Assembly (NCBI GenBank): GCA_032139905.1
Contig: JAQJDB010000007.1
Location: 248,001 to 312,000, forward strand
Source of the DNA: Nitrospira sp. MA-1
GTDB lineage: Bacteria; Nitrospirota; Nitrospiria; Nitrospirales; UBA8639
Direction: 5' to 3'
Length of the DNA: 64,000 nucleotides
Part shown: one piece after another, positions 27,801-35,810 of the stretch
How positions within the stretch are numbered: the first letter of the stretch is position 1
Layout: each line of letters begins with the position of its first letter
The notes under the pieces: model-generated
The model's database searches: none
Told to the model about the DNA's origin: nothing
The model's input: only the letters and a program-made list of their open reading frames with translations
Program-made: the position numbers and the translations under genes

Positions 27801-28588
27801 GGACATGCAAAGTGTGGGACCTGAGCACGGGGCAGGAACTGCATTCCTTGTGCGGATATAGCGGCTGGGTAATTGCGGTGGCAGTGACGCTGGATGGGAC
27901 GCAGGCGATTACCGTTTCGGAGGATTCGCCATGTATCGTGTGGGATCTTGCCACAGGAAAGGAGCTGCAGACTATACCTGGATGTGGTCGCGGGGCGACG
28001 GCGGTCGTACTGACGGCGGATGGGCGTGCGGTTTTGGTCTCGGGTGATCAAACCTTAAAGGTGTGGGCCCTGGATACGGGGCAGGAACTGCATACTTTAC
28101 GCGGACATAGTGGCGGGGTGACCGCGGTGGCGGTGACGGGGGATGGGACGCGGGCGATTTCCGTGTCGGACGACCAGACGTGCAAAGTGTGGAACTTGGG
28201 CACGGGGCAGGAACTGCATACTTTACGCGGACATAGTGACGGGGTGACCGCGGTGGCGGTGACGGCGGATGGGACGCGGGCGATTTCCGCATCGAACGAC
28301 CAGACGTGCAAAGTGTGGGACTTGGGTACGGGGCAGGAACTGTATACTTTACCTGGACATAGTGGCAGGGTGACCGCGGTGGCATTGACAGTGGATGGGA
28401 TGCGAGCGGTCTTGGCCTCGGATAATTGGACGTGCAAAGTTTGGGATTTGACCAGCATGAAGGAGGTCGCCACTTTTATCGGAGAGAGCGTGATTAGCTC
28501 CTGCGCGGTTTCTCCTGATAGCAAAACGATTATAGTTGGAGAAAGAGCCGGGCGTATTCATATCCTCCGTCTTGAGGGAGTTGAGTGA
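24899..28588 (+). CDS. TIR - NB-ARC - WD40 STAND protein, likely defence or cell-death NTPase
   Basis: A 1229-residue protein with three parts. The TIR domain spans about residues 13-145 (RIFLSYAREDGEDFARDL; DRTQMEGGKDWWDQI; VMTQAALVSPIVRKEW). The NB-ARC NTPase follows with P-loop GAGGYGKTTLAKAL near residue 195, Walker B LMVIDDVWN near 270, the RIITTRD sensor and a winged helix ending in IQLHDVVRTYLEEQV. A helical linker leads to WD40 units from about residue 646 to the end. The layout matches bacterial NLR-like STAND proteins, in which ligand sensing by the propellers triggers oligomerisation and TIR NADase or signalling activity. The catalytic Glu of the TIR cannot be assigned with certainty by eye. 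The gene stands alone, behind a hairpin element. Confidence 0.93.
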   Translation: MPKKINSPLSGNQPRIFLSYAREDGEDFARDLRKKLTEPEDPGQPKFSLWQDRTQMEGGKDWWDQILEALKQVEYMVLVMTQAALVSPIVRKEWRQARQEGVGVIPVFGQPDLDLSQLPRWMRDVHWVDTDVPEQWTRFIRTLESPYQGTRVSFMPDDLPAGFVPRLKEFEELAGSLLDPKQEEPVAITAALKGAGGYGKTTLAKALCHDERIQHAFHDGILWVTLGEQPNTMAGLTKLYAPLTEERPNFVDEEDALARLAEVLGDKDCLMVIDDVWNAAHLRPFLRGGKRCARIITTRDSCTLPETARLRVPVDAMQQQEALALLAFDLPANDLANAETTALQSLAARLGGWPFLLKLVNGALRERVNTMRQPLPAALVYVQKALEKRGLTAFDARNPVERNQAVAATLTASFEHLKEDELVRYQELAIFPEDVEIPLMAIAKLWNATGGLDDFDTEELCTRLNQLSLLLSYDPTTQRIQLHDVVRTYLEEQVASHLPGLHGQFLDTYDLKHEPIKSAQDPYLCRYLAYHLVRAERWEELKNFLLNVDWLYAKLETLDVPALLSDFDWIRSEEIFSVVQGAIRLSAHIVGKDPKQLVGQLLGRLQNEDSTEIKNLVEKSKRWRKHQWLRPLQGSLIAPGGPLIRTLSGHSALVNAIAVTPDGTRVISASYDQTCIVWDLATGQGLYTLSGHYDSVRAVAVTADGIRAISASQDGTCIVWDLMTGQKLQTFHGHHGGVNAVAVTPDGRWAISASQDQTCIVWDLRTGNELQIFRGHRGWVSAVVVTIEGTRAISASEDGTCIVWDLHTGKELHTLRRGHPGQVSAVAVMADVTRAVLATTDQTCIVWDLGTGQELQTLRLNRASGRAMAVTADGTRAILATTDQTCIVCDLGMGLELQTLYGHSGPVTAVAVTADGTRAVSASIDWTCKVWDLSVGQELQTLRGHRDWVTAVVVTGDGTRAISASGDRTCKVWDLSTGQELHSLCGYSGWVIAVAVTLDGTQAITVSEDSPCIVWDLATGKELQTIPGCGRGATAVVLTADGRAVLVSGDQTLKVWALDTGQELHTLRGHSGGVTAVAVTGDGTRAISVSDDQTCKVWNLGTGQELHTLRGHSDGVTAVAVTADGTRAISASNDQTCKVWDLGTGQELYTLPGHSGRVTAVALTVDGMRAVLASDNWTCKVWDLTSMKEVATFIGESVISSCAVSPDSKTIIVGERAGRIHILRLEGVE
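26835..28575 (+). repeat. Array of 14 WD40 coding units of about 126 bp
   Basis: Fourteen consecutive units of about 42 residues can be laid out, each of the form LRGH...V.AVAVT.DGTRA.SAS.DQTCKVWDL.TGQELHT. Units 6, 9, 10 and 14 have lost the GH dipeptide and are degenerate. Fourteen units would make two seven-bladed propellers. At DNA level units 11 and 12 (from 28081 and 28207) differ at about 7 of 126 bases, which indicates recent duplication or gene conversion. Confidence 0.85.
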
Positions 28589-28737
28589 GGGAACAATTTT
28601 TTTGCTTGTCCTGTGCATGCAAATAAATTAGTCTTCTAGGGTTTTATTAATTTTGTATTTTTTGCTCCCTTTTAAGTGTTTTTCTTTTCAAAGAGACAGT
28701 GAAGGGAAGAGGGCAGAAAGTAGGTTTGGGAACTGAC

Positions 28738-29610
28738 ATGAAAATTGGATTGATTCAAATGGCCTGCTCGGCCAATCCTTTTGAGAATCTGGAACGAGCC
28801 GTTGGCAAGGTTGAGGATGCGGCGCGAAACGGGGCGCAGATTATCTGTCTGCCTGAGTTGTTTCGCTCTCAATACTTTTGCCAGAAGGAAGATGCGGTCT
28901 TGTTTGATCTGGCAGAAACCGTGCCTGGGCCTTCCACGGAGGCATTGAGCAAGATTGCCAATGCCCGTGGTGTGACCATTTTAGTGTCGGTGTTTGAGCG
29001 GCGGACGGCAGGGGTGTACCACAATTCCATTGTCGTGTTGGATGAACGGGGAGAGATGGCCGGTCTGTATCGGAAGATGCACATACCCGATGATCCGGCC
29101 TATTACGAAAAATTTTACTTTACCCCAGGGGATCGGGGGTTTCAGGCGATCAAGACGACGCATGCAACGGTCGGGACGTTGATCTGTTGGGATCAGTGGT
29201 ACCCCGAAGCGGCTAGGATGACCGCCCTACAGGGAGCGGAGATCTTATTTTACCCTACGGCCATTGGTTGGCATCCCAAAGAAAAATCAGAAGAGGGCCA
29301 GGCCCAGCGTGAAGCCTGGATAACCATTCAACGCAGCCATGCCATCGCCAATGGTGTGTTTGTGGTGGCGGTGAATCGGGTCGGCCATGAGGCTCCGGCC
29401 GGGGGTGATGGGTTGGAGTTTTGGGGCAGTTCGTTTGTGTGTGATCCGTTTGGTGTGGTGCTGGCTCAAGCGTCAGTTGAGAAAGAAGAAACGCTGGTGG
29501 TGGATATCGATCTGAAGCGCATTGAGGAAGTTAGACGTAACTGGCCTTTCCTTCGCGATCGACGCATTGATGCATATGGAGGAATCACAAAGAGATTTTT
29601 AGATGAATAG
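28738..29610 (+). CDS. aguB: N-carbamoylputrescine amidase
   Basis: A 290-residue nitrilase-superfamily enzyme that converts N-carbamoylputrescine to putrescine, CO2 and ammonia. The catalytic Glu is in CLPELF, the Lys in YRKMHIP and the Cys in LICWDQWYPEAAR. FYPTAIGWHP and HAIANGVFVVAVNRVG are typical of AguB. The ATG at 28738 aligns with the usual N-terminus (MKIGLIQMA); the frame opens at 28699. The agmatine deiminase gene that makes its substrate follows after a repeat element, so the two together form the agmatine route to putrescine. Confidence 0.93.
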   Translation: MKIGLIQMACSANPFENLERAVGKVEDAARNGAQIICLPELFRSQYFCQKEDAVLFDLAETVPGPSTEALSKIANARGVTILVSVFERRTAGVYHNSIVVLDERGEMAGLYRKMHIPDDPAYYEKFYFTPGDRGFQAIKTTHATVGTLICWDQWYPEAARMTALQGAEILFYPTAIGWHPKEKSEEGQAQREAWITIQRSHAIANGVFVVAVNRVGHEAPAGGDGLEFWGSSFVCDPFGVVLAQASVEKEETLVVDIDLKRIEEVRRNWPFLRDRRIDAYGGITKRFLDE

Positions 29611-29846
29611 CACAGGGCCTATTTGACTTGTCCTCGGTAAGATCTGAACTGTCATTCCTTTCCATCCCGCTTTCTGTTGAATGGAGAAGGCTTCAAGATA
29701 AGGAGAGCGAACTCATTGTTGTCTACCATTTTTTTCGATACAACCTGGGTTGTGACATAAAAATCTAGACATGGGAGTGCTGAATAATAATAATTTCCAA
29801 GGGCAAATTGACCCACAGGTACGTTGCATACCAGAGGCCTCGGGAC

Positions 29847-29957
29847 GGTTCAAAAAAGTTCGTCTAGCAAGGCCGCAGCCATTTTTGCCCGCAGAGCGTA
29901 CTTCCAGTACGTGAGCACGGAAAAATGGCGAGAACGCCGCTGGCGGCTTTTTTCAAC
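29847..29957. repeat. Imperfect palindromic intergenic repeat of about 110 bp
   Basis: The left arm runs from GGTTCAAAAAAG through GCCATTTTT to GCGTACT; the right arm from AGTACGTG through AAAAATGGC to CTTTTTTCAAC. They pair as inverted repeats around a short TCC loop, with mismatches mainly in the GC-rich middle. It lies in the gap between aguB and aguA (29611-30065), which holds no gene. The form suggests a MITE-like or REP-like unit present in many copies; that is inference. Confidence 0.65.
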
Positions 29958-30065
29958 AGCCCCATACATGTCTGTTGTGCTTCGCCTATTTATAAGGCTA
30001 GATGATTCGGTTGCCCCGCTGTGATGTGGTTCCGAGAGGAACTGAAGGAAGAGTGAGGGGGAAAG

Positions 30066-31622
30066 TTGAAGCGAATTTCACCGAGATGGCGATCCTTTGC
30101 GGCTCATTTACGTGGGAATCAAAGCGATGCTGAACAGCGGCTCTGGGAGGAAATTCGAGATGGTCAGATCAAGGGATGGAATTTCCGGCGGCAACATCCC
30201 ATCGGTAAGGGTATCGTTGATTTTTGTTGTTTGGAAAGGATGCTGATCATTGAGCTGGATGGTGGAGAACAACGAGAACAAGAAACCACTGATGAGGAGT
30301 CCACCAAGTATTTAACGGCTTTAGGGTTTCGTGTACTTCGATTTTTAAATGATGAGATTCTGGCTAAACCTGAGAATGTGGTGGAGGAGATCGTGAGAGT
30401 CATGGAACATTCTGAGAACCCACATTCTTCCTCTAGCCCTGTCACCTGTTCAGAGCCGAGCACTAGCATGGAGATGGAATCAGAGGATGCCCATACTCGC
30501 ATTTTCTCTAATCAGGCAAAAGTCCCTCATACGGCGAGAGGATCTGCGATAGGGGTTCGAATGCCCGCAGAGTGGGAGCGACACGAGGCGACTTGGCTAG
30601 GATGGCCCCATAATACGAAAGATTGGCCGGGGAAAATGGGAGCAATCTCTTGGGTGTATGGGGAAATGGTTCGAAAGCTCTCTGGTGGAGAAACTGTTCG
30701 AATTCTCGTGAATGACAAAGACCATGAATTAAAAGCCCGGCGGGTGTTAGACAAAGTTGGGGTCGATATTACCCGTATTCAATTTTTTCGTGTGCCGACC
30801 AATCGGGGGTGGGCGCGGGACTTTGGCCCTATTTTCGTGAGACGGGATCAGCCTGATCATCAAGAAGCGATTGCCCGTTTTCGCTTTACCGCCTGGGCCA
30901 AGTATCCGGATTGGCAATTGGATGATCGTATCCCGGTTCGGTTAGGCGCGAAACTGAAGATTCCCGTGGTTCCGGTTGAGCGAAATCGGAAAGGGGTTGT
31001 TCTGGAGGGTGGTGCCATCGATGTGAACGGCCAAGGGACCTTGTTGACCACGGAAGAATGTTTGTTGGATGCCCAGGTGCAGGTACGGAATCCTGGGTAT
31101 TCTCGACGGGATTATGAGGAAGTGTTTGGCAGCCATTTAGGCATTTCCCAGGTTCTCTGGTTGGGACAAGGCATTGCTGGTGACGATACGCATGGGCATG
31201 TGGATGATGTGTGCCGGTTCGTGGATCCCTATACGGTGGTGCTCTGTCAGGAATCCAATCCAGCCGATGAAAACTATCGTCCATTGGCTGAAAATGCCGA
31301 GCGATTAGAGGGGATGCGGGTGGAAGACGGGAGAAAGTTACTGGTGGTGCCCTTGCCGATGCCTGGGCCGCTGTATTTTGAAGGACGACGGCTACCCGCC
31401 AGTTATGCCAATTTTTATATCGGCAACGCTGTCGTGTTGGTGCCCACCTTTAATGATCCTCAGGATCGGGTGGCGGTAGGGATTGTGGCTGACCTGTTTC
31501 CTGATCGCACCGTGGTGGGTATTCATGCCGTGGATCTGGTCTGGGGGTTCGGGACCATACATTGTTTGACGCAACAACAACCAGCCTCTGATCATTTGTC
31601 GATCTTCAAGGAGCGTTCATGA
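30066..31622 (+). CDS. aguA: Fusion of a DUF559 endonuclease-like domain to agmatine deiminase
   Basis: A single 518-codon frame with a TTG start preceded by GAGGGGG. Residues about 1-115 are a DUF559 (Vsr-like) domain: SDAEQRLWEEIRDGQIKGW, FRRQHPIGKGIVDF, IIELDGGEQ, GFRVLRFLNDEIL. A Ser-rich linker of about 50 residues follows. From about residue 166 (ATG 30561) it is agmatine deiminase, with ERHEATWLGWPHN, RGWARDFGPIFV, LEGGAIDVNGQGTLLTTEE (in part), GHVDDVCRFV and the Cys in GTIHCLTQQ. Agmatine deiminase yields N-carbamoylputrescine, the AguB substrate. Usual AguA lacks the first domain. Internal initiation at 30561 (AGGGG upstream) could also release plain AguA. Confidence 0.88.
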   Translation: MKRISPRWRSFAAHLRGNQSDAEQRLWEEIRDGQIKGWNFRRQHPIGKGIVDFCCLERMLIIELDGGEQREQETTDEESTKYLTALGFRVLRFLNDEILAKPENVVEEIVRVMEHSENPHSSSSPVTCSEPSTSMEMESEDAHTRIFSNQAKVPHTARGSAIGVRMPAEWERHEATWLGWPHNTKDWPGKMGAISWVYGEMVRKLSGGETVRILVNDKDHELKARRVLDKVGVDITRIQFFRVPTNRGWARDFGPIFVRRDQPDHQEAIARFRFTAWAKYPDWQLDDRIPVRLGAKLKIPVVPVERNRKGVVLEGGAIDVNGQGTLLTTEECLLDAQVQVRNPGYSRRDYEEVFGSHLGISQVLWLGQGIAGDDTHGHVDDVCRFVDPYTVVLCQESNPADENYRPLAENAERLEGMRVEDGRKLLVVPLPMPGPLYFEGRRLPASYANFYIGNAVVLVPTFNDPQDRVAVGIVADLFPDRTVVGIHAVDLVWGFGTIHCLTQQQPASDHLSIFKERS

Positions 31623-32575
31623 ATACCTCTTCCCCTGCGGCCGATCCTATTATTCTTCCCTCGCCTGTTCGAATTGGATGGATTGGGACTGGAGTCATGG
31701 GCGCCCCTATGTGTGAACATCTTCTTCGTGCGGGGTATGCCTTGACGGTACATACCCGCACCCCTTCTAAAGCTCAGATGTTGTTGGACCAAGGGGCCCG
31801 GTGGACAGAGTCTCCGGCAGCCTTAGTCGCGGAGGCCGATGTGGTGTGTACGATGGTGGGATTTCCTCAGGACGTTCGTCGGATATATCTCCAACCAGAT
31901 GGCTTGTTGTCACAGGCTCGTCCGGGTCAGATCTTTGTGGATTTCACCACTTCTGAGCCGACGCTGGCCGGTGAATTAGCTAGTCAGGCCGGTTCAAAAT
32001 CTGCGTCGGCTCTTGATGCGCCGGTTTCTGGCGGTGACATTGGGGCCAGAGATGGCACATTGTCCATTATGGTGGGTGGGGATTCAAGGGTGTTTGAAGC
32101 GGTCAGACCGATCCTATCCGTGTTTGGAAGAACTCTGGTGTATCAAGGCCAGGCCGGATGCGGGCAGCATGCCAAACTCTGTAATCAAATAACGATTGCG
32201 GGCACGATGATCGGTGTGTGTGAAGCGTTATTGTATGCCCACAAAGCCGGGTTGGATGGCGAAACCTTGTTACGCTCCATATCCAGTGGGGCTGCGGGAT
32301 GCTGGACACTTGACCATTTGGCGCCACGGATATTGAAACGGGATTTTGAAGCCGGATTTTTTGTGGAGCATTTCATTAAAGATATGGGTATGGCGTTAGA
32401 TGAAGCCAAACGAATGGGCTTACTTCTGACAGGACTGTCACTTGTTCGAAAGCTCTATGTGGCGATTCAAGCCAAGGGTCACGGGCCTTCCGGTACCCAT
32501 GCTCTGTTGTTGGCACTAGAAGATTTGTCGCCGACCTTTCTCACCGAAGATTCCTCCCCCTCGCTCTTTGTCTGA
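31619..32575 (+). CDS. NAD(P)-dependent beta-hydroxyacid dehydrogenase (3-hydroxyisobutyrate dehydrogenase family)
   Basis: A 318-residue enzyme with an N-terminal Rossmann fold (IGWIGTGVMGAPMCEHLL, GxGxMG type) and the family signature (VDFTTSEPTLAGELA; DAPVSGGDIGARDGTLSIMVGG, in part). The catalytic Lys lies in GCGQHAKLCNQ. It could act on 3-hydroxyisobutyrate, tartronate semialdehyde, succinic semialdehyde or a related acid; the sequence alone does not decide. Its ATG overlaps the aguA stop by 4 bases, so the two are translationally coupled. Confidence 0.88.
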   Translation: MNTSSPAADPIILPSPVRIGWIGTGVMGAPMCEHLLRAGYALTVHTRTPSKAQMLLDQGARWTESPAALVAEADVVCTMVGFPQDVRRIYLQPDGLLSQARPGQIFVDFTTSEPTLAGELASQAGSKSASALDAPVSGGDIGARDGTLSIMVGGDSRVFEAVRPILSVFGRTLVYQGQAGCGQHAKLCNQITIAGTMIGVCEALLYAHKAGLDGETLLRSISSGAAGCWTLDHLAPRILKRDFEAGFFVEHFIKDMGMALDEAKRMGLLLTGLSLVRKLYVAIQAKGHGPSGTHALLLALEDLSPTFLTEDSSPSLFV

Positions 32576-32676
32576 GTAATTCAAATTCGGACCTGAATTT
32601 CCCCAATTTTTTGCCTCTGTGAGAATCTGCCTTGCTCCAATTTTTGGAGAGTGTTCTATCTTTAACAAAAAGGGGA

Positions 32677-33009
32677 TTAGCTCTTTTCTGTGAAGGTTCC
32701 GAGAAATAAAATCGCTAACCCGAATTTTTTCTTTTGTGGTTTTTCCTCGTTATACCTTTCCCGGGTTCCTCTATCATGGTGGGTGGTGGGTTTTGTCGAT
32801 TGGGAAGCATGATCTTTTTCTAAAGGATGGATCTTTGATGCCATGTGTGTGGGGTGAGTACTTTGCCCGTTGATGGATGGAGTGGAGGAAGGCATGGGCA
32901 ATGTCCTGGCTTGTCCTTCATTCAGGATGAATGCGACCGAGAGGGCCAGGCCTGTGAGGCAGAGAAGACGCCATGTTCTTGTGGTCGGTTGCTGTCGGAT
33001 CTTTTCCAT
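32677..33009 (-). CDS. Small exported or membrane-anchored protein of unknown function
   Basis: A 110-residue protein with a strong ribosome binding site (GGAGGG 7 bases before the ATG). An N-terminal hydrophobic segment (LLCLTGLALSVAFIL) suggests a signal or anchor. A His/Lys/Thr-rich hydrophilic middle and a short hydrophobic C-terminus (KKFGLAILFLGTF) follow. No family recognised. Confidence 0.55.
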   Translation of the reverse strand: MEKIRQQPTTRTWRLLCLTGLALSVAFILNEGQARTLPMPSSTPSINGQSTHPTHMASKIHPLEKDHASQSTKPTTHHDRGTRERYNEEKPQKKKFGLAILFLGTFTEKS

Positions 33010-33217
33010 TCTTGAGCCCTCCGTTCCGCCTCTGGTGCGGTGCGGGTTGGTCGGGAAATGCCTGGGCCTGTATCGGCATTCCGTTTTTAAACCTTGCGGG
33101 CGGACTCAGTGGTGCTTTTTTCTTGAAATTGCTGTGAATTGCGGTTCGGCGTTCGGAAACGGATCAATCCCGAGTGGAGCGAGAAAGTCATCGCGATCTG
33201 ACCGAGAGGAGAGATGG

Positions 33218-34495
33218 CTACAACGTCATCCAATTTTCCAGAGCAGAATCAAGGTCAATGCCGACTTGTTCCGGAGCGAGGACCCGCACAATTTCTGGCC
33301 GTGGTTCATGAGAGGAGAGCACCGAGACATTGAACGGGATCGGTTCAGGCAAGGGGCGATGAATTTCGTCCTGGATAAGGAGGATTGTAGGTTGAAGCAG
33401 ATTATCTCTTGAATTCGCTGTGACGATTCCCCTTTCACCGGTACTTAATTCCACCAGGGCATAGGTGGGATAAATTCCGATAAGATTAATGAAGGTCGCC
33501 ACTAGCTCGCCATCTAACAGCCCTTTCCTGCCTTGTTGATACAACGTTTGGAGTGCGATTCTGACCGGGACAGGATTGCCGGTATGGTGACCGGTCAATA
33601 ATTCATCATACTCGTCGACAATACGAAGGATTCGGGTGGGTGTGTGAATTTTCGCCGGATCACTTTTCGCAAGATATCCTGAGCCATCTAGTGCGATATG
33701 ATGCTCGCGGATTAACGTGTCGACCTCGTCAGCCAAACAAGACTGTTGAGACAGCATGTCGACTCCCCGTCGGGGATGTTTATAGTACAGGCCTAATTCT
33801 GAGTCAGATAACTGGTTGAGCGGCCGATGAAGGACTTGTGGGAGGTTCAAGAGCCCCACGTCATGGAGGAGGCCCGCGCTTGCCAAGTGTTGTAACGTGG
33901 TGTTGTCCAACCCCACAGCTCGTCCAAGTAACACGCATAATGTACTGACCGCGAGCGCGTGATCGTACAAGACAGGAGAAAAGTCTCTTGTCCGAATCAT
34001 GGCGATGCAGGCTTCTTCATGTCCGAGGGTTTCAGCCATAACGGATTCAGTGATTTGATGAACCTGTTCTATGGCGAGCCCTCCGGTTTTCTGTAGTGTG
34101 TGGAGGATATCCTGCACGCCCTCAAGCATATACTTCCGCACCAGCTTCATCGTGGTGAGTTCACCGGATAGTGATTTTCCCTGAATAGAGGGTGAGAGCA
34201 GCTGAAGACGTTCAGTTCTCGGGGGGACGGAGGAATCACGTATCGGAGGACCCTGTTTGGATGAGACCTCATCATTTTGAGTCTGTGGCAGTTCAGAATC
34301 TGATGCCACATCATGTCCACGATTAGTGTCAATCGTGATTTCTTGAATTCCGGCCTGTTGTAATTTGGCAATGTCACTTGAATCTTTAATGAGAAACCGG
34401 TGCACGAGGAAGGGAGTCTTCAACCATGAGCGATCGATTCCACAGAGGTACATTCCGACTTGAACCGATGTTGTTGGAATTCGTTTGATGGCCAT
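33218..34495 (-). CDS. DUF3391-HD-GYP protein with degenerate active-site motif
   Basis: A 425-residue paralogue of the HD-GYP protein at 18177-19400. The N-terminal DUF3391 is well matched (IKRIPTTSVQVGMYLCGIDR, in part; SWLKTPFL; AGIQEITIDTNRG). The HD pair is present (AGLLHDVGLLNLP). In the GYP region the sequence is HHIALDGSGYLAK, so the Glu after HH and the Pro of GYP are both lost, and the Lys of HDxGK is Leu. This suggests altered or no hydrolase activity, perhaps a c-di-GMP-sensing or regulatory role. It appears monocistronic. Confidence 0.82.
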   Translation of the reverse strand: MAIKRIPTTSVQVGMYLCGIDRSWLKTPFLVHRFLIKDSSDIAKLQQAGIQEITIDTNRGHDVASDSELPQTQNDEVSSKQGPPIRDSSVPPRTERLQLLSPSIQGKSLSGELTTMKLVRKYMLEGVQDILHTLQKTGGLAIEQVHQITESVMAETLGHEEACIAMIRTRDFSPVLYDHALAVSTLCVLLGRAVGLDNTTLQHLASAGLLHDVGLLNLPQVLHRPLNQLSDSELGLYYKHPRRGVDMLSQQSCLADEVDTLIREHHIALDGSGYLAKSDPAKIHTPTRILRIVDEYDELLTGHHTGNPVPVRIALQTLYQQGRKGLLDGELVATFINLIGIYPTYALVELSTGERGIVTANSRDNLLQPTILLIQDEIHRPLPEPIPFNVSVLSSHEPRPEIVRVLAPEQVGIDLDSALENWMTL

Positions 34496-34791
34496 AGGTT
34501 TACCGATGAGACGTTTTAGAATGGAAATCTCATTCCCTCAATTGAGGAAAATGCCCGATGTCTTCTTCGGTGTTCTTTCGCGCGTTCTTAATCTTCTCCG
34601 TCATTGCCGGACATGTGATGAGATTGAAGCGCTCCCCCTATCAAGAATGTCCCTGTTGTCCGGTGAAAGAAACATCTATGAATTGATAAAGCCTAGGGAC
34701 GATCAGAGAACGCAAGAGATGGTGCCTGCCCTCGTAAAGCTTAAGTGTGCTCCTTGCCAGGCCGAAAAGGTGAAGACAGCTTTCACGGGGG

Positions 34792-35592
34792 ATGGCGATG
34801 GGTGGATGTCGAACATCATTTCAGAGCAAGTGGGCAGACTCCTTGACTGTTGGCCCTGCTTCTCTACAGGATGTGTCCTCGACAGTTTGGTTATTCCTCG
34901 GAGGCGTCCTTCTCTCCATATTCCTGTCATGGGGTCTTTCTTCTTCCAGCTATGCGGCCTCAATGACCGATTTTCCGATTAAGCCTGTTCGAAGGGCGAT
35001 TCCCATCCTTGGGACCACGACGAATGCACAATCTGAACAGGTGGGTATTGTCGCGGAAGTTCAATTGGAGTTTGTTCAGCGACGAGATCACAAAGGGTTG
35101 GATCTTCAATTTCTTACCAGGCCAGGGAAGTTTTCACCCTATGCCCAACAATCGGTCAAAGACGCCCTCATTCTGGTTGTTCAGGCTGCCGGACTTAATT
35201 CTGATTCCTGGACGGTCAGGTTTATGCTCCCATATCCCGGTGTCACACTATATGGGGAAAGTTTATCGGCCATGGCGGCGTTGAATGTCGTGGCCCTTGC
35301 CAAAAATGATCCTGTAGATGAGACGACGGTTCTAACGGGGACCGTCACCATGGATGGACATGTGGGAACTGTGGGAGGAGTTCCCTTAAAGATATTAGCT
35401 GCGCATGAACAACGGTATCGGCGAGTGCTCATTCCGGAGGAACCGGACGTGGCGGATGATGATTGGGAGACTCCATTCCTGATGGAAGTGTCACCGGTGG
35501 GGTCCATCAAACATGCATATCTCGCGTTAACCCATCGCCCCCTTCGAAGCCATCTCAACGAGCAGCCTTTTGCTGCAACGCTATCTCAATAA
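34792..35592 (+). CDS. Secreted or membrane-anchored Lon-like (S16) peptidase domain protein
   Basis: A 266-residue protein. A hydrophobic segment at about residues 31-56 (VWLFLGGVLLSIFLSWGL) precedes a domain resembling the Lon proteolytic domain. TLYGESLSAMAALNVVALA aligns with the DGPSAG serine motif (Ser about residue 157). LTGTVTMDGHVGTVGGVPLKILAAHE aligns (shown in part) with the lysine motif (Lys about residue 200). The 43-residue Ser-Lys spacing equals that of E. coli Lon (S679, K722). No ATPase domain is present. The start is uncertain because no clear ribosome binding site was seen. Confidence 0.75.
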   Translation: MAMGGCRTSFQSKWADSLTVGPASLQDVSSTVWLFLGGVLLSIFLSWGLSSSSYAASMTDFPIKPVRRAIPILGTTTNAQSEQVGIVAEVQLEFVQRRDHKGLDLQFLTRPGKFSPYAQQSVKDALILVVQAAGLNSDSWTVRFMLPYPGVTLYGESLSAMAALNVVALAKNDPVDETTVLTGTVTMDGHVGTVGGVPLKILAAHEQRYRRVLIPEEPDVADDDWETPFLMEVSPVGSIKHAYLALTHRPLRSHLNEQPFAATLSQ

Positions 35593-35810
35593 CCTCTCTT
35601 TTGCTGAACATCCGGTCTCATGTATGGTAATCCCTGTGGGTGAGGGGTGTGATGTTCGAACTGTATGGTATACCAAGGGTGTTTCCGGCCAGCTTGCTTG
35701 TATAGTTCAAATGTTTCTATGGTATCCATCCGACGAGGGCGCATCTGTTGTGTTGGAGTTTTCTTTCGTAGGATGACGTGCTCAAGCAAACATTTATGGA
35801 GTAATCTTCG

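Noticed and set aside
26838-28524. Long minus-strand open frames opposite the WD40 array
   Set aside because: They are antisense shadows created by the regular repeats of the WD40 coding sequence, with Pro/Ser-rich repetitive translations.
26835-28575. Regular repeats that might suggest a CRISPR-like array
   Set aside because: The period of about 126 bp is a coding WD40 unit, with no constant repeat and unique spacer pattern.
32577-32615. AAATTC/GAATTT inverted repeat with a following T-run after the dehydrogenase gene
   Set aside because: The stem is short and AT-only, too weak to call a terminator.
34485-34982. A 165-residue plus-strand frame between the HD-GYP and S16-like genes
   Set aside because: Its second half overlaps the S16-like gene in another frame and its composition is not protein-like.
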